Assembly: GCA_031417555.1 (NCBI GenBank)
Contig: JANOVV010000101.1
Span: 1-18,317, forward strand
Direction: 5' to 3'
Source: JADKIH01 sp031417555
Lineage (GTDB): Bacteria; Bacteroidota; Bacteroidia; AKYH767-A; 2013-40CM-41-45
DNA: 18,317 nt
The notes beneath the pieces were generated by a model. That model was given only the letters and a program-made list of their open reading frames with translations. It searched no databases and was not told where the DNA came from. Within the stretch, counting starts at the first letter, position 1. Every line of letters starts with the position of its first letter. Below, in pieces: positions 7,345-14,883 of this stretch. A program made the translations under genes and the position numbers.

Positions 7345-8547
7345 ATGAATGGAAATCAAACTTCTCTCGAAGGTTCAGTAGAAAATAAACCATTGACTAA
7401 TTCAATGATGGATTTTTCTATCTCTGAAAATCAGAAAATGATAGCTGAAACTGTCCGCAGATTTGCGGCTACTCATATCCGCCCTGAAATGATGGTTTGG
7501 GATGAAGCTCAGATTTTTCCTGTCGAACTTTTTAAAAAAATGGGAGAACTCGGACTAATGGGCATACTTGTGCCTACCGAATATAATGGAGCAGGTTTAG
7601 GTTATTTTGAATATGTAACTGCTATTGTTGAAATATCAAAAGTTTGCGGATCAATTGGTCTTTCCATGGCAGCCCATAATTCGCTTTGTACAGGCCATAT
7701 CATGCAGTTTGGAAACGAAGAACAAAAGAAAAAGTATTTACCCAAGTTGGCAACCGGTCAATGGATTGGAGCCTGGGGATTAACAGAGGCGAATACAGGA
7801 AGTGATGCCATGCGAATGAGATGTGTAGCAAAGCAGGATGGAGACTATTGGATAATCAATGGTGCCAAAAACTGGATTACTCATGGAATTAGCGGTGATG
7901 TTACATTAGTGCTTGTTCGTACAGGGGAATCTCTTGATACAAATGGGATTACGGCTTTTATTGTCGAAAAAGGAACAAAAGGCTTTAGAGGCGGTAAAAA
8001 AGAGAATAAGTTAGGAATGCGCGCCTCAGAAACTGCAGAGATAATATTTGAAGATTGCCGGGTTCATAAAAGCCAGATAGTCGGTAACATTGGCGATGGT
8101 TTTCGTCAAGCTATGAAAGTGTTGGATGGCGGGCGGATTTCAATAGCGGCATTGTCCTTAGGCATAGCCCGGGGAGCCTATGAAGCTGCAGTTAAATATT
8201 CTAAAGAAAGGCAGCAATTCGGAAAACCTATTTCAGAATTTCAAGCAATTTCTTTCAAAATCGCTGATATGGCTACAAAAATTGAAGCCTCCGAATTGCT
8301 TATTTTGCAAGCAGCGGATTTGAAAAATAAGGGATTAAAATGTACAAAAGAAAGTGCTTTTGCTAAATATTATGCCTCTGAGGTTTGTGTTCAGGTTTCT
8401 ACCGAGGCTGTTCAAATTTTCGGGGGGTATGGGTATACAAAGGATTTTCCGGTAGAAAAATTTTATCGCGATTCAAAGCTCTGTACCATCGGCGAAGGCA
8501 CCAGCGAAATTCAAAAACTCGTTATTTCCAGAGAAATTTTAAAATGA
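7345..8547 (+). CDS. Acyl-CoA dehydrogenase
   Basis: Flavoenzyme that introduces the trans-2,3 double bond into acyl-CoA and passes electrons to ETF, in fatty-acid or branched-chain acyl-CoA breakdown. All three family domains are present: N-terminal helical (from ~22), the central beta domain with WGLTEANTGSDA (a typical ACAD signature near residues 149-160), and the C-terminal helical domain with KERQQFGKPISEFQ. The C-terminal IGEGTSEIQ holds the expected catalytic Glu (E384), as in short/medium-chain enzymes. Length is 400 aa. The ATG at 7345 adds 20 polar residues before the conserved start; the MMDFSIS start at 7405 is an equally good alternative and gives the usual ~380 aa. It lies 14 nt after the HhH gene. 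Confidence 0.93.
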   Translation: MNGNQTSLEGSVENKPLTNSMMDFSISENQKMIAETVRRFAATHIRPEMMVWDEAQIFPVELFKKMGELGLMGILVPTEYNGAGLGYFEYVTAIVEISKVCGSIGLSMAAHNSLCTGHIMQFGNEEQKKKYLPKLATGQWIGAWGLTEANTGSDAMRMRCVAKQDGDYWIINGAKNWITHGISGDVTLVLVRTGESLDTNGITAFIVEKGTKGFRGGKKENKLGMRASETAEIIFEDCRVHKSQIVGNIGDGFRQAMKVLDGGRISIAALSLGIARGAYEAAVKYSKERQQFGKPISEFQAISFKIADMATKIEASELLILQAADLKNKGLKCTKESAFAKYYASEVCVQVSTEAVQIFGGYGYTKDFPVEKFYRDSKLCTIGEGTSEIQKLVISREILK

Positions 8548-8548
8548 T

Positions 8549-8578
8549 TTGTAAATATGGAAGAAAAGCCTACTTTTG
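8549..8578 (+). promoter_or_regulatory. rpsU promoter
   Basis: TTG (8549-8551), exactly 19 nt, then TACTTTTG (8571-8578): a full match to the Bacteroidota -33/-7 pattern and the same geometry as both rrn promoters in this window. It lies just past the acyl-CoA dehydrogenase stop and 24 nt before the rpsU ATG. Confidence 0.75.
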
Positions 8579-8602
8579 CAATTCTAAAATGTAAATATTA
8601 AT

Positions 8603-8797
8603 ATGATTATTGTACCAATCAAAGAAAACGAGTCAATCGACAAAGCGTTAAAGAAATTTAAAAAGAAATTTGAACGGACAGGTGTTGTTCGTGAACTTCG
8701 TCGCCGTCAGGCTTTTGAAAAGCCTTCTGTAGAACGTCGTCAGGAAATTATCCATGCTAAATATAAAGACTGGATGATTCGTAACAGCATACTTTAA
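8603..8797 (+). CDS. rpsU: 30S ribosomal protein bS21
   Basis: Small-subunit protein bS21, 64 aa, very basic, full length. The family core is visible: MIIVPIKENESIDKALKKFK at the start, then KKFERTGVVRELRRRQAFEK (residues ~24-43). In Bacteroidota, bS21 helps cover the anti-Shine-Dalgarno end of 16S rRNA. The leader between promoter and ATG (caattctaaaatgtaaatattaat) has no Shine-Dalgarno-like purine block, unlike hpf downstream. It has its own promoter and is followed ~70 nt later by a strong terminator hairpin, so it may form a monocistronic unit. Confidence 0.96.
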   Translation: MIIVPIKENESIDKALKKFKKKFERTGVVRELRRRQAFEKPSVERRQEIIHAKYKDWMIRNSIL

Positions 8798-8866
8798 ATA
8801 TTTTATCTGTATCTTTACTAGCATTGAACCTTTAGGTTATAATGTTGGCAAGAAAAAAAATTAAAT

Positions 8867-8906
8867 AGGAGATCTAAATGCATCGGCATTTAGATCTCCT
8901 TTTTTT
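8867..8906 (+). terminator. Strong rho-independent terminator immediately before xerC
   Basis: A 15-bp perfect stem, AGGAGATCTAAATGC (8867-8881) with GCATTTAGATCTCCT (8886-8900), has a 4-nt loop (atcg). It is followed by T's through 8906, seven T's in all counting the last stem base. It fits a terminator for rpsU or for a short RNA from the interval. It ends only 5 nt before the xerC ATG (8912). Upstream, 8824-8838 can form a small AACC/GGTT hairpin. Confidence 0.9.
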
Positions 8907-8911
8907 GATAT

Positions 8912-9790
8912 ATGGAACTAAAAAGTTTTCTACAGTATTTAAGTTTTGAAAAAAGGTTTTCTCCACATACCGTTTTGGCATATCAAAACGATCTCCAACA
9001 ATTTTTAACATTCATAAAAAATCTATACGAAACTGAAGACACTTCTTCAATAACTCATTCAATGGTTAGGTCATGGATAGTAGATCTAATGGAAAAAGAA
9101 ATTAGTCCACGATCTATAAACAGAAAACTTACTACATTAAAAACTTTTTATAAGTTTCTCCTGCGTCAAGGCAAGGTGCTTACTAATCCAATGTTAAAGG
9201 TTCAGGCTCCTAAAACGTCTAAACGACTCCCTGTTTTTGTTGATGAGAAAAAAATGGATTTGCTTTTCAGCGATAAAAATTTTGGCGAAGGATTTGAAGC
9301 AACCAGAGACCACCTCATGCTGGAGATATTTTATGCTACAGGCATGCGTCTTTCCGAATTAATTGGTCTTGAAGATTCAAGCATCGACACTTATGAATGT
9401 CAGGTCAAAGTTTTAGGAAAAAGAAACAAAGAACGAATAATACCGTTTACTAATAAACTGAAAGAGTTGATAAATATTTATTTAAAAGCCAGACAAGAAA
9501 TTGTGAATAAAGCACCCGGCTTTTTTGTAACCGATAAAGGAAAAAAACTCTACCCAAAACTTGTCTACCGGATTGTAACCGGCCGCTTAGGAACAGTTAC
9601 TACGCTCGATAAAAAAAGTCCGCATGTACTTCGACATACATTTGCCACACACATGTTAAACAACGGAGCTGATATTAATAGCGTAAAAGAACTGCTGGGA
9701 CATGCTAATTTAAGCGCCACCCAGATCTATACACATAACACTATTGAGAAATTAAAAAAAGTTTATAAACAAGCTCACCCAAGAGCGTAA
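8912..9790 (+). CDS. xerC: Tyrosine recombinase XerC/XerD type
   Basis: Site-specific recombinase resolving chromosome dimers at dif during division. 292 aa, normal length. Residues 1-~85 form the SAM-like core-binding domain (LSFEKRFSPHTVLAYQNDL), and ~105-285 the catalytic domain. All catalytic residues are visible: R146 (ATGMRLSEL), K170 (VLGKRNKER), H238 and R241 (HVLRHTFATH), H264 (LLGHANLSATQ) and nucleophile Y273 (IYTH). Position after rpsU and before hpf is the usual Bacteroidota location for the housekeeping xerC, which argues against a mobile-element integrase. I chose ATG 8912 because the family N-terminus begins here. No Shine-Dalgarno precedes it; the bases just upstream are the T-tract of a terminator. 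Confidence 0.93.
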   Translation: MELKSFLQYLSFEKRFSPHTVLAYQNDLQQFLTFIKNLYETEDTSSITHSMVRSWIVDLMEKEISPRSINRKLTTLKTFYKFLLRQGKVLTNPMLKVQAPKTSKRLPVFVDEKKMDLLFSDKNFGEGFEATRDHLMLEIFYATGMRLSELIGLEDSSIDTYECQVKVLGKRNKERIIPFTNKLKELINIYLKARQEIVNKAPGFFVTDKGKKLYPKLVYRIVTGRLGTVTTLDKKSPHVLRHTFATHMLNNGADINSVKELLGHANLSATQIYTHNTIEKLKKVYKQAHPRA

Positions 9791-9797
9791 ATTATAC

Positions 9798-9804
9798 AGG
9801 AGGG
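9798..9804 (+). promoter_or_regulatory. Strong Shine-Dalgarno of hpf
   Basis: AGGAGGG stands 6 nt before the hpf ATG (9811). This is a near-perfect match to the anti-Shine-Dalgarno, which is rare in Bacteroidota. No other gene in the window has one this strong. Confidence 0.8.
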
Positions 9805-9810
9805 AATTTA

Positions 9811-10110
9811 ATGAAAATAAGAGTTCAATCTATTCATTTTGATGCTGACACAAAACTGTTACAATTTATCCAGGAAAAAGTTGACAAACTAATCCATTTT
9901 TATGATCATATCATTGGAGGAGAAGTTATCCTTAAACTTGATAAAGCGAGTAATATGGAAAACAAAATTGTTCAAATTATTATTCAGATTCCGGGAAATG
10001 ATCTCATGGCAAAAGAACGATGCCGGACATTTGAAGAAGCAACGGACTTATGTGTCGATACATTATCAAGGCAAATTAAGCGACATAAGGAAAAATTGCG
10101 GGGTAACTGA
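9811..10110 (+). CDS. hpf: Ribosome hibernation-promoting factor, short form
   Basis: 99-aa RaiA/HPF-family protein that binds the 30S decoding region and stabilises idle ribosomes in starved or stationary cells. The beta-alpha-beta-beta-beta-alpha order is readable. MKIRVQSIHFDADTKLLQFI opens the fold, ILKLDKASNMENKIVQIIIQ forms the central strands, and the C-terminal helix has FEEATDLCVDTLSRQIKRHK. It lacks the ~80-residue dimerisation tail of long HPFs. It lies 20 nt after xerC, apparently in one operon. In many Bacteroidota a tRNA cluster and tuf follow this gene; here a lytic transglycosylase does. Confidence 0.93.
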   Translation: MKIRVQSIHFDADTKLLQFIQEKVDKLIHFYDHIIGGEVILKLDKASNMENKIVQIIIQIPGNDLMAKERCRTFEEATDLCVDTLSRQIKRHKEKLRGN

Positions 10111-10183
10111 TATCTTCTTGTAAGATTTTTGTGAAATTCGCTCAACTTCATTGATTGCGAACCGTTTCTGTATTAACCGGATT

Positions 10184-11587
10184 ATGAGAATTTTTAATTT
10201 GTTTGTATTTGTATTGTTTGTTTTTTTGTTTTCAGCCAATGCGCAGGAAACGAAACAATTTCCATTTGTAAAAAAAACGATTGTTGGTTGGAACGATACA
10301 ATCAACATGAAATTTATTAAAGACTCTGCTTTGTATACCGAAGGATGGGATACATTACCTCAAACTATCTTTTGGAGAGATGTAATTAATATGACAAGTG
10401 ATACATGTGTCATAAATATTGCCTATTGCAGAAAACCTGTCAATAAAATCAACAGGCTAATTTGGATGAATCAAAGTGAGCCGGAAAAATTATGTTTTAA
10501 AGACAGCGTTTGCAGAGTACATGGACTTGATACTGCCACAAATCTTTATGTTACTGCCGGTAAAGGTGAGTTCTATGAAATCAAAAAAACGCTTCCTGAC
10601 ATTAACAAAGCAGTATCTGTTTTTTATAAAAATAATTGTGATCCCTGGTATGCACAGGCAATTTTATTAATTGAAAGTCCGGGTAAATCAAAATCAAAAT
10701 CATATGTCGGAGCAAACGGTCCTTTCCAGCTCATGAGATCTGTAGCCCTGAAATATGGATTACATGTCAATAGAAAAATTGACGAAAGAACAAATATTGA
10801 AAAATCTGCTCGCGCGGCTTCTGCCTTAATCAGTAAATCATGTATTCCGAATATTAGAAGATTTCTTGATAATCGTTCAATTCCTTATTCAGAAACAAGT
10901 CTTTGGTTTCGATTATTGGTATTACATGCCTATCATGCAGGCGCAGGAAATGTGGAATGCATTATTGATTCTTTAAATCCTGCTGCCGGAGGTGTTGAGT
11001 TATTTCAGAAAATCTGGCAAACAACATGTCGCGGTTTTAAAAATGAATCTCAAAATTATTCACAGATTGCACTTGCTTCACTATTAAATTTTGATCAGTT
11101 AATTAATCTTGACGGAGATACAGTTTTCCTGATAAAAGGTGATAAGATGCTTAAGAACTTTAATAGGAATAATTATAAGCCCTGGGATGAATATCAATTT
11201 TTAAACGTATGTATGTCGGCCTATGAAAAAGATCTTCTGGATGGAATGATTCCCTTTGATTATTTCATGAAAAGAATTTCCTTTATAAGAAAAGAATTTT
11301 CTCATCTGGCAAAAATTATTTCTAATTCAGACAGAGAAATAGTTTTAAAAAAATATCCCTCGAGTGAAGAACATCTGACATTTCTGGCAAATAGTTTAAC
11401 CCGTCGGCAGAGGTATGAGGATGCTATTCGTCTTTTAAAACTGAATCTTGATATTTATCCTGAATCCGTTTCATCGTATGATAGTATTGCCAAACTTTAT
11501 AGAATAACCGGCGATAAAAAAAATGCTGAATTTTATAGCGTGAGAGCAGGGGCAATTATTAAAGAAAACGTGAAAAACCCTGATTAA
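10184..11587 (+). CDS. Secreted lytic transglycosylase (SLT domain) with TPR-like tail
   Basis: Predicted periplasmic enzyme cleaving the MurNAc-GlcNAc bond of peptidoglycan to a 1,6-anhydro product. Starting at ATG 10184 gives a clean signal peptide, MRIFNLFVFVLFVFLFSANA (1-20), cleaved before QETK. A TTG at 10151 is in frame but would put 11 extra residues before it. The SLT core is at ~140-280: catalytic E164 in LLIESPGKS, GANGPFQLM (177-185), DERTNIEKSARAASALI (200-216) and AYHAGAGNV (249-257). The C-terminal ~70 residues (RQRYEDAIRLLKLNLDIYPE) look like one or two TPR repeats, perhaps for protein contacts. No LysM or lipobox is seen. The total is 467 aa. It heads a cell-wall gene group. 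Confidence 0.85.
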   Translation: MRIFNLFVFVLFVFLFSANAQETKQFPFVKKTIVGWNDTINMKFIKDSALYTEGWDTLPQTIFWRDVINMTSDTCVINIAYCRKPVNKINRLIWMNQSEPEKLCFKDSVCRVHGLDTATNLYVTAGKGEFYEIKKTLPDINKAVSVFYKNNCDPWYAQAILLIESPGKSKSKSYVGANGPFQLMRSVALKYGLHVNRKIDERTNIEKSARAASALISKSCIPNIRRFLDNRSIPYSETSLWFRLLVLHAYHAGAGNVECIIDSLNPAAGGVELFQKIWQTTCRGFKNESQNYSQIALASLLNFDQLINLDGDTVFLIKGDKMLKNFNRNNYKPWDEYQFLNVCMSAYEKDLLDGMIPFDYFMKRISFIRKEFSHLAKIISNSDREIVLKKYPSSEEHLTFLANSLTRRQRYEDAIRLLKLNLDIYPESVSSYDSIAKLYRITGDKKNAEFYSVRAGAIIKENVKNPD

Positions 11588-11615
11588 ACATTTTTCGAAA
11601 ATTGACAATTTATTC

Positions 11616-11623
11616 TACTTTTG
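11616..11623 (+). promoter_or_regulatory. Candidate -7 promoter element
   Basis: TACTTTTG matches TAnnTTTG perfectly and lies 30 nt before the ATG at 11654. No TTG sits 19 nt upstream, so support is partial. Its TTTG is also part of a 7-bp inverted repeat (TTTGGAA 11620-11626 / TTCCAAA 11648-11654) that ends on the A of the start codon. Confidence 0.45.
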
Positions 11624-11653
11624 GAACCGGGTGATCCTTGTCACTTTTTCCAA

Positions 11654-14083
11654 ATGATAAACAAATTTTTCTACAGGATCTTATTATTCGTTTTAACAAT
11701 AAATAACTCTGTTGCGCAGACAAAGCTTTTCAGCATTAGAAACGATCTTGAAACTGCTATCGACAACAATACCTGGATAAATTCTTCAACAATTGTTAAA
11801 GGAAATGCCTTTTCCGGAAACTTTTATTCTGCAACTGATTCAATTAGGCAATTTGGATTCGGATATAAAAGTTCTTTTCCTTTTCAATGCAGATATAAAA
11901 ATCTTCATATAATTTTTAGTGAATATGTGCGAGCAAATTCAATTCAAAAAAATTTTGAAATGGTTGTTTCGGTTTCAATTGGAGATTCTATATTGTTCTG
12001 GACATCAAAAAATATTTCTAAACGAATTTTAAAAATTCAAACCTGGGTAAAAATACAGGATGAAATCGATCTGCCTTCTTCTATTACCGGTGTTGGTTAT
12101 ACATTATCAGTTTACCTTTGGAATAAGGAAGAAGGCTCTTTGGTAGATATTGATGATATTAAAATTGATTTTGAAGAAAAAGCAATGCCAGGTTTTCTGC
12201 CGTCGGGATTTCGTGCAAATGTTAACAACAATAATTGGCAAAGTCTTATAACCAATCCGACCTATTCATTTTTATACGAGAAAGAAGCCGGACAACTTTT
12301 AATTTTGAATTCAAGCGGAGATACAATTATAAGTTCTTTAGCCATAATTTCTGAATGGAAATCAAATGGCAGAAAAGTAAAAAAGCAATCATGGAATTAC
12401 CATTTTGATTTTAAAGAAGATTCAATTACAGATGAGGGAAATTATTTAACTTTTTCTGCAAAAGATTATTTTGCAGATAACGAAATAAAAATTTTTGCAG
12501 GATATAAGAATGAACTTTCTTTTACTGTTAATTCTTTTTTTCTTCGTCCGGTTTCTTTATACAGACATAGTTTGCAATTGGGATTTAAAATACCGTTAAA
12601 AGAAATCTATAATAAAAATACATTAATTGATTCGGTCAATTTTAATAATGAGTATTGGGTCGATAAAGAAGGATTTAAATTGTCAAATGGAAAACGTTCT
12701 GTCGTTTTATATCATCCGGAAACCGTTTCTTCACTTCAGTTAGACGTGAACAGGAAATTTATAATTGTAAATCTTGACTTTGCACCGGATCATCCGTTTT
12801 TGCATTTTCCCCTTCTGGGTAAAAACAAAAATAAATTTGAAGATCATTCCGCATCAATCTACAATGCCGGTGATTCAATTAGTTCATCGTTTACTTTTTA
12901 TTCTGTTGAACCTGATTTTATAAATGCACGAATGCTCACAAACCCTTTTGGTTATTTATCTTCATTTATCTGGACTGAACATGCTGATTATTCTGACCTC
13001 AGGATTCAGAAAGCTGTTTATCTGGGTTCAGAAAAAGTCAATCAATTAAATGATGCCACAGGAGGTTTTCTTAAATACAGTATTCCGGTTACTAAAAGTA
13101 TTTTCTATTCGAATCCGGATAAAGTTAATAATTCAGACAAGGCTGGTTTTTTTCCCGGACTTTCTGCATCCTATAAAGAGACACCCGGCTTTCGGGATTT
13201 TTTAAGACTACTGGATGAAAGCGGAATAGAGATTTGTTTACATACACCGGATCAATATACAAGTGACAGAAAATTACTCTCAGAAGCACTGGATGCAACA
13301 AAAAAAGATTTTTCTTCAACTACATGGATTGACCATGGATATGATAATTCCATAATAAGTAATCGTGAAGATTTGGTCTGTGATGGTTTCAATAACAAAT
13401 CGAAATGGTATGCCGCTGATTTATGGAAAAAATATGGAATTAAATATTTTTGGAATTCCTACTTTGAGGATTCTAAAATATTCAAGGATTATAGTTTTAA
13501 TTCTTTTTTTTCAGTTCCTTATTCCGGTTGGAGTGAGGCCATGCCAACTCCTTTGTATTGGAGAAATAAAACACAAACCGGAGATATTATTCATTGGAGA
13601 ACGACAGATACAATGGATCCTGCTGATGGTGGTCTATGGTCCTATTATTTTAGTGATCTTCGGCTGAATGATTTGGTAAGCAACAGAAATAATATTATTA
13701 TTCATTGTTATCCCGCACGGGCAGATTCTTCTACTGGCTTTTATAAAATTAACAATGGCATTATTGAAGTTAATGAAGAATTTAACAAAGCACTTTCAAA
13801 ATTATCATTTTACAGAATGAATGAAAAGATTCGCCTTACGACTATTCGCGAAATGCTTGATTACCGAACTTCTTTGGAAGATGTAACGTTTAAGATACTG
13901 CCGAATGGAAACATAAATCTTTATAATTCCGGAAAAGCGACCATTCGTGGTATTTCTTTTTCTACAATTGCAAAAGAGGTTACGGCAGGAGCAAAAGAAA
14001 TTAATAAAAAAAATACGGGTAATGAACTTGTTTTTTGGATGGATCTGTTACCGGGTGAAAATGTAATATTAAAATTGAATTAA
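11654..14083 (+). CDS. Large secreted protein with polysaccharide-deacetylase-like motifs
   Basis: 809-aa secreted protein of unknown function. Starting at ATG 11654 gives a signal peptide, MINKFFYRILLFVLTINNSV, cut after VAQ. The TTG at 11621 overlaps the -7 element and is unlikely. Residues ~25-420 look beta-rich, as in carbohydrate-binding or jelly-roll-like modules, but I recognise no family. From ~430 the motifs resemble a NodB-type deacetylase fold: FIWTEHADYSD (438-448, candidate metal Asp D445), GIEICLHTPD (524-533, H530), TWIDHGYDN (557-565) and IIIHCYPAR (681-689, H684). The last ~70 residues are beta-rich with GNINLYNSGKATI. Lying between a lytic transglycosylase and a peptidoglycan polymerase, it may act on a cell-surface glycan. 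The deacetylase call is tentative: the second motif has only one His and catalysis is unproven. Confidence 0.6.
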   Translation: MINKFFYRILLFVLTINNSVAQTKLFSIRNDLETAIDNNTWINSSTIVKGNAFSGNFYSATDSIRQFGFGYKSSFPFQCRYKNLHIIFSEYVRANSIQKNFEMVVSVSIGDSILFWTSKNISKRILKIQTWVKIQDEIDLPSSITGVGYTLSVYLWNKEEGSLVDIDDIKIDFEEKAMPGFLPSGFRANVNNNNWQSLITNPTYSFLYEKEAGQLLILNSSGDTIISSLAIISEWKSNGRKVKKQSWNYHFDFKEDSITDEGNYLTFSAKDYFADNEIKIFAGYKNELSFTVNSFFLRPVSLYRHSLQLGFKIPLKEIYNKNTLIDSVNFNNEYWVDKEGFKLSNGKRSVVLYHPETVSSLQLDVNRKFIIVNLDFAPDHPFLHFPLLGKNKNKFEDHSASIYNAGDSISSSFTFYSVEPDFINARMLTNPFGYLSSFIWTEHADYSDLRIQKAVYLGSEKVNQLNDATGGFLKYSIPVTKSIFYSNPDKVNNSDKAGFFPGLSASYKETPGFRDFLRLLDESGIEICLHTPDQYTSDRKLLSEALDATKKDFSSTTWIDHGYDNSIISNREDLVCDGFNNKSKWYAADLWKKYGIKYFWNSYFEDSKIFKDYSFNSFFSVPYSGWSEAMPTPLYWRNKTQTGDIIHWRTTDTMDPADGGLWSYYFSDLRLNDLVSNRNNIIIHCYPARADSSTGFYKINNGIIEVNEEFNKALSKLSFYRMNEKIRLTTIREMLDYRTSLEDVTFKILPNGNINLYNSGKATIRGISFSTIAKEVTAGAKEINKKNTGNELVFWMDLLPGENVILKLN

Positions 14084-14104
14084 TAGTTTTAATAAAAGTT
14101 GTCG

Positions 14105-14791
14105 ATGTGGAAGCGAATAAGGAATGTATTTTTTAGGATAATAATTTATTTTCTTGGATTAAGTATTTTTTCAGTTATACTGTTTCGGTTTTTACCAATA
14201 CCCATAACACCTTTAATGATTATCCGTTGTATAGAACAAAAGAGTGCAGGAAAAGAAATGAAATTGTCAAAAAACTGGAAATCTCTTGATCAGATTAGTC
14301 CGGTAATGCCGCTGGCAGTCATGGCAGCTGAAGATCAAAATTTCGAAGAGCATTTTGGTTTTGATTTGGCAGCAATAAAAAAGGCTGAGAGTTATAATAA
14401 AAGACATCAGGGTAAAAGGCTTAAGGGGGCAAGTACCATAACACAACAGACAGCAAAAAATGTTTTTTTATGGCCATCGAGATCATGGATTAGAAAAGGA
14501 GTTGAAGTATATTTTACATTTCTGATTGAGATATTTTGGAGTAAGAAAAGAATAATGGAAGTTTATTTAAATGTAATAGAAACGGGACAGGGAATTTATG
14601 GAGTGGAAGCAGCGTCAGCTGTTTATTTTCATAAATCAGCATCAAAGTTAAATATTTATGAAGCAGCCAGATTAGCTGCAATTCTTCCTGATCCAAGAAA
14701 TTGGGATCCTCTTCATCCTTCTTCAAGAGTAGCCAGAAAAACGCAGAGAATTGTACGTTATATGGGGCAATTAAGGACAGAAAATTTCTAA
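14105..14791 (+). CDS. mtgA: Monofunctional peptidoglycan glycosyltransferase (GT51)
   Basis: Polymerises lipid II into glycan strands at the outer face of the inner membrane. 228 aa, typical for the monofunctional enzyme, with no transpeptidase domain. A single membrane anchor lies at ~9-30. GT51 motifs are in order: AAEDQNFEEHFGFD (74-87, catalytic E76), KGASTITQQTAKN (107-119), KKRIMEVYLNVIETG (147-161, with E152), GVEAASAVYF (166-175) and AARLAAILPDPRNWDP (187-202). I prefer ATG 14105 over the in-frame TTG two codons upstream. It follows the secreted 809-aa protein by 21 nt, so the two are probably co-transcribed. With the transglycosylase it pairs wall synthesis with wall cleavage. Confidence 0.94.
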   Translation: MWKRIRNVFFRIIIYFLGLSIFSVILFRFLPIPITPLMIIRCIEQKSAGKEMKLSKNWKSLDQISPVMPLAVMAAEDQNFEEHFGFDLAAIKKAESYNKRHQGKRLKGASTITQQTAKNVFLWPSRSWIRKGVEVYFTFLIEIFWSKKRIMEVYLNVIETGQGIYGVEAASAVYFHKSASKLNIYEAARLAAILPDPRNWDPLHPSSRVARKTQRIVRYMGQLRTENF

Positions 14792-14815
14792 TCGTAAACA
14801 AACTTGATTGAAAGA

Positions 14816-14823
14816 TAACTTTG
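14816..14823 (+). promoter_or_regulatory. Candidate -7 promoter element
   Basis: TAACTTTG matches TAnnTTTG and lies 60 nt upstream of the ATG at 14884. No TTG is found at the expected upstream distance. It sits in the loop of a short AAAGAT (14811-14816) / ATCTTT (14828-14833) inverted repeat. Confidence 0.35.
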
Positions 14824-14883
14824 ACACATCTTTGAAGTAAAAGTAATTCATAATTCTACCAATTAAAGTAAGCCCAGGTGTAG

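Noticed and set aside
8385..8594. 69-codon frame overlapping the end of the acyl-CoA dehydrogenase.
   Set aside because: Shadow of the clearly coding frame; its Arg-rich, low-complexity product matches nothing and it runs through the rpsU promoter.
8912..9790. Tyrosine recombinase as a mobile-element integrase.
   Set aside because: Length, N-terminal sequence and rpsU/hpf context fit housekeeping XerC; no att-like repeats, tRNA target or cargo genes are seen.
9902..10123. 73-codon frame inside hpf.
   Set aside because: Lies within a conserved gene in another frame, with no family resemblance.
10112..10130. Small hairpin ATCTT-cttgt-AAGAT plus TTTTT after hpf, as a terminator.
   Set aside because: Only 5 AT-rich base pairs, too weak to call; may still lower read-through into the transglycosylase gene.
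13125..13667. Frames on both strands within the 809-aa protein gene.
   Set aside because: The main frame carries the signal peptide and ordered motifs throughout; the others are short with no recognisable features.
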